Assembly (NCBI GenBank): GCA_020226215.1
Contig: CM035233.1
Coordinates: 868,001 to 932,000 of the forward strand
DNA: 64,000 nt
Source: Sindora glabra
Lineage: Eukaryota > Streptophyta > Magnoliopsida > Fabales > Fabaceae
Reading direction: 5' to 3'
The notes below the pieces were generated by a model, which saw only the letters and a list, made by a program, of their open reading frames with translations, ran no database searches and had not been told where the DNA came from. Below are positions 62,261 through 64,000 of the stretch, one piece after another. The stretch's first letter is position 1; the number at the start of each line of letters is the position of its first letter. The translations under genes and the position numbers were made by a program.

Positions 62261-64000
62261 AGGAGAAATTTTGACTTAATTAATGATATCACCATAAAAC
62301 ATGAAATACAAGTCCATTTATCATTTTTGTTAGGAGTGAACTTTATACCTATGTCATTAATTATTAAACAATGCCATTAAAGATCCAATATCATAGTTAA
62401 CTTATTCCATTTACTACTAACAATAATAGTTCAGATTTTTATGTTGATCTAGTTCAAGTCCTTTGGATTGCCTAAAGCTAGTGAAGCCAGATTCACACAT
62501 TCTGCATTTCTAAATTAATTGACCATTACAATGGTATAAGCAAATGTGAAGATCACATTGAAAAGATTTATCTTATTTTAAGATAGTTAAAAAATAACTA
62601 GATGATTCCAAAGAGGACAAAAGGATCACAATAGTTCAAGGAGAAGAAAACGTCAATAGATGAACAACACCATTAAAAACAAAAAATAAAGTTGAGTTAA
62701 GGTGAACAAATAAGGCAAGCCCAAAGTATTAAGAAATAAAAAGTATTAATAGATTCTAATCTAACTCATACACAAAAATAGGTTCCATCATTAACATAAA
62801 AATCTAAACACCAAATCAAGATTACCATAACTAATAGGAAGATCAAAATAAAAAAGTCAAATATCTATTGAAGAATAATTTATGAACATGATCACAAACA
62901 TAACATGAATTTTAAAAAGAAAAGGCAAATAGCAGCATAATAATGATAGGTAAATTATATGAGAAATCTAAATAATAAAAGATATAGAGAAAGACATAGG
63001 CATTGTTTGGCAATTAGCTAATAGTTGTAGTGGTTAACTAATTTATTTAACTATTAACTAATAGCTAATTGTGTTAATTAATTTAACTAATTGATTATAT
63101 TAACTGTTTGAATAAAAATATTTAGCAAAATTAGCTATTTATAATTAACTGTTTGTATGTAAAATGACATAAGGACATGAGTATATTTTATGAATTATTT
63201 AATTATTTACTTTCCATATAAATTAAATAATTTCTTAAAAAAATAAATTAATAACTATATTTCATTTATTATCTATAACTTTATATAATGTATATTGATA
63301 ATATTAAACATATATTAAACTAATATTAAAATTATTTAACATTACTCATAATTTAAGAAGGAGAATAAATTATATAATTATAATTTATATTGTAATAATT
63401 TTTAATTTTTATAGTTTTTTATTTTTTATAAACAATTAAAATCATTTTATAAAGTAAATGAATAAGGTAGAGAAGCTGCTCAGAAGACCTCCTTGCTTAC
63501 CAGGTAGTCTAACGTGAGAAATAGGAATTGGTCAAAAGGGTAATATTACATCATTCATAAAGCAATAAACAAAAACGCTAGGTCCTCTAGTGTTTTTGTT
63601 TTGGCTATTCAAAGGGTGTCAGTTACAAAATCCAATTGCTGAGGAAAAGTTGAAGTGATGAAGATGATGGAAAAGGCAAAGGCGTATATATCTTTCATCA
63701 AATAGCTAGGATGCAAAACTACTATGATCCAACAATTGGAAAGTTAGTTACCTAAAAGTGTAAAAGTTGAAGTGATTGCACCAATCTAATAATAGAAATT
63801 AGAAAGATTCAAAGGCCAAGATTAGAATTATAATAAATCATCACATTAGTGTTAGACATGAGGCAAACAATCATTAATGATGAAAATACGAAAGTTATAA
63901 ATGATGTCACTTGAGCCATTTTAAACAAAAATTTGCTAACCAAATTCCTTTACTATTGTTAAAAAGTTTTTAGTCATTATAATTGTTTTAATGATGTATC
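62261..64000. other. AT-rich right end of the window
   Basis: No gene. 63001-63023 (CATTGTTTGGCAATTAGCTA and on) looks like one end of a hAT- or PIF-like MITE. A hairpin lies at 63568-63600. The opposite terminus was not found before the window ends. Confidence 0.5.
63568..63600. other. 14-bp stem-loop, possibly the core of a MITE
   Basis: AACAAAAACGCTAG (63568-63581) pairs with CTAGTGTTTTTGTT (63587-63600) with 13 of 14 bases, around a 5-base loop GTCCT. Confidence 0.65.

Overview
The window is plant nuclear DNA. It is strongly AT-rich and packed with nested LTR retrotransposons of the Ty1/copia and Ty3/gypsy types, with MITE-like elements and (AT)n and (TAA)n microsatellites. Its only two convincing host genes are intronless plant-type matrix metalloproteinases. 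The eudicot-like repeat landscape does not allow me to name a species. No rRNA, tRNA, CRISPR or bacterial-type operon was seen.

Region by region: 1-2588 is AT-rich with no gene. 2589-14850 is an old, broken copia element (Copia-A, + strand). It is split by a complete but inactive copia element on the - strand (Copia-B, 6380-13741, target duplication GAAAG), and Copia-B itself carries a hAT-like MITE in gag. A third copia (Copia-C, 14873-20328, target duplication TATTA) sits just beyond the Copia-A 3' LTR. 20329-41676 is the host-gene region, a three-unit tandem segmental duplication. Each unit is built as Copia-A RT/RNase H plus 3' LTR, then a promoter-side flank, a metalloproteinase gene and a 3' flank. 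Unit 1 has MMP1 (22032-22922) and unit 3 has MMP2 (38463-39353). Unit 2 has lost its gene through a deletion whose junction carries an 18-nt copy of nearby sequence. A 2.9-kb solo LTR sits in the Copia-A remnant that begins unit 2, and a hAT-like MITE is found only in unit 3. 41677-50462 is gene-poor, with a probable second long solo LTR (43134-45644). 50463-62260 is a decayed Tat/Retand-type gypsy element with a degraded antisense ORF. It is split by a younger gypsy element (53969-58894) that has lost RT, RNase H and most of integrase. 62261-64000 is AT-rich with a possible MITE end.

Biologically, the locus shows birth and death of a secreted protease gene cluster in a repeat-rich setting. 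One duplication copied the gene together with a retrotransposon fragment, one copy was deleted, and the two survivors differ at 39 of 296 residues. The differences are denser in the catalytic half, where the net charge shifts by about +9 toward MMP2. The transposon proteins are all broken. Relative ages can be read from nesting: Copia-A is older than the duplication, while the solo LTR, the unit-3 MITE and the unit-2 deletion are younger than it.
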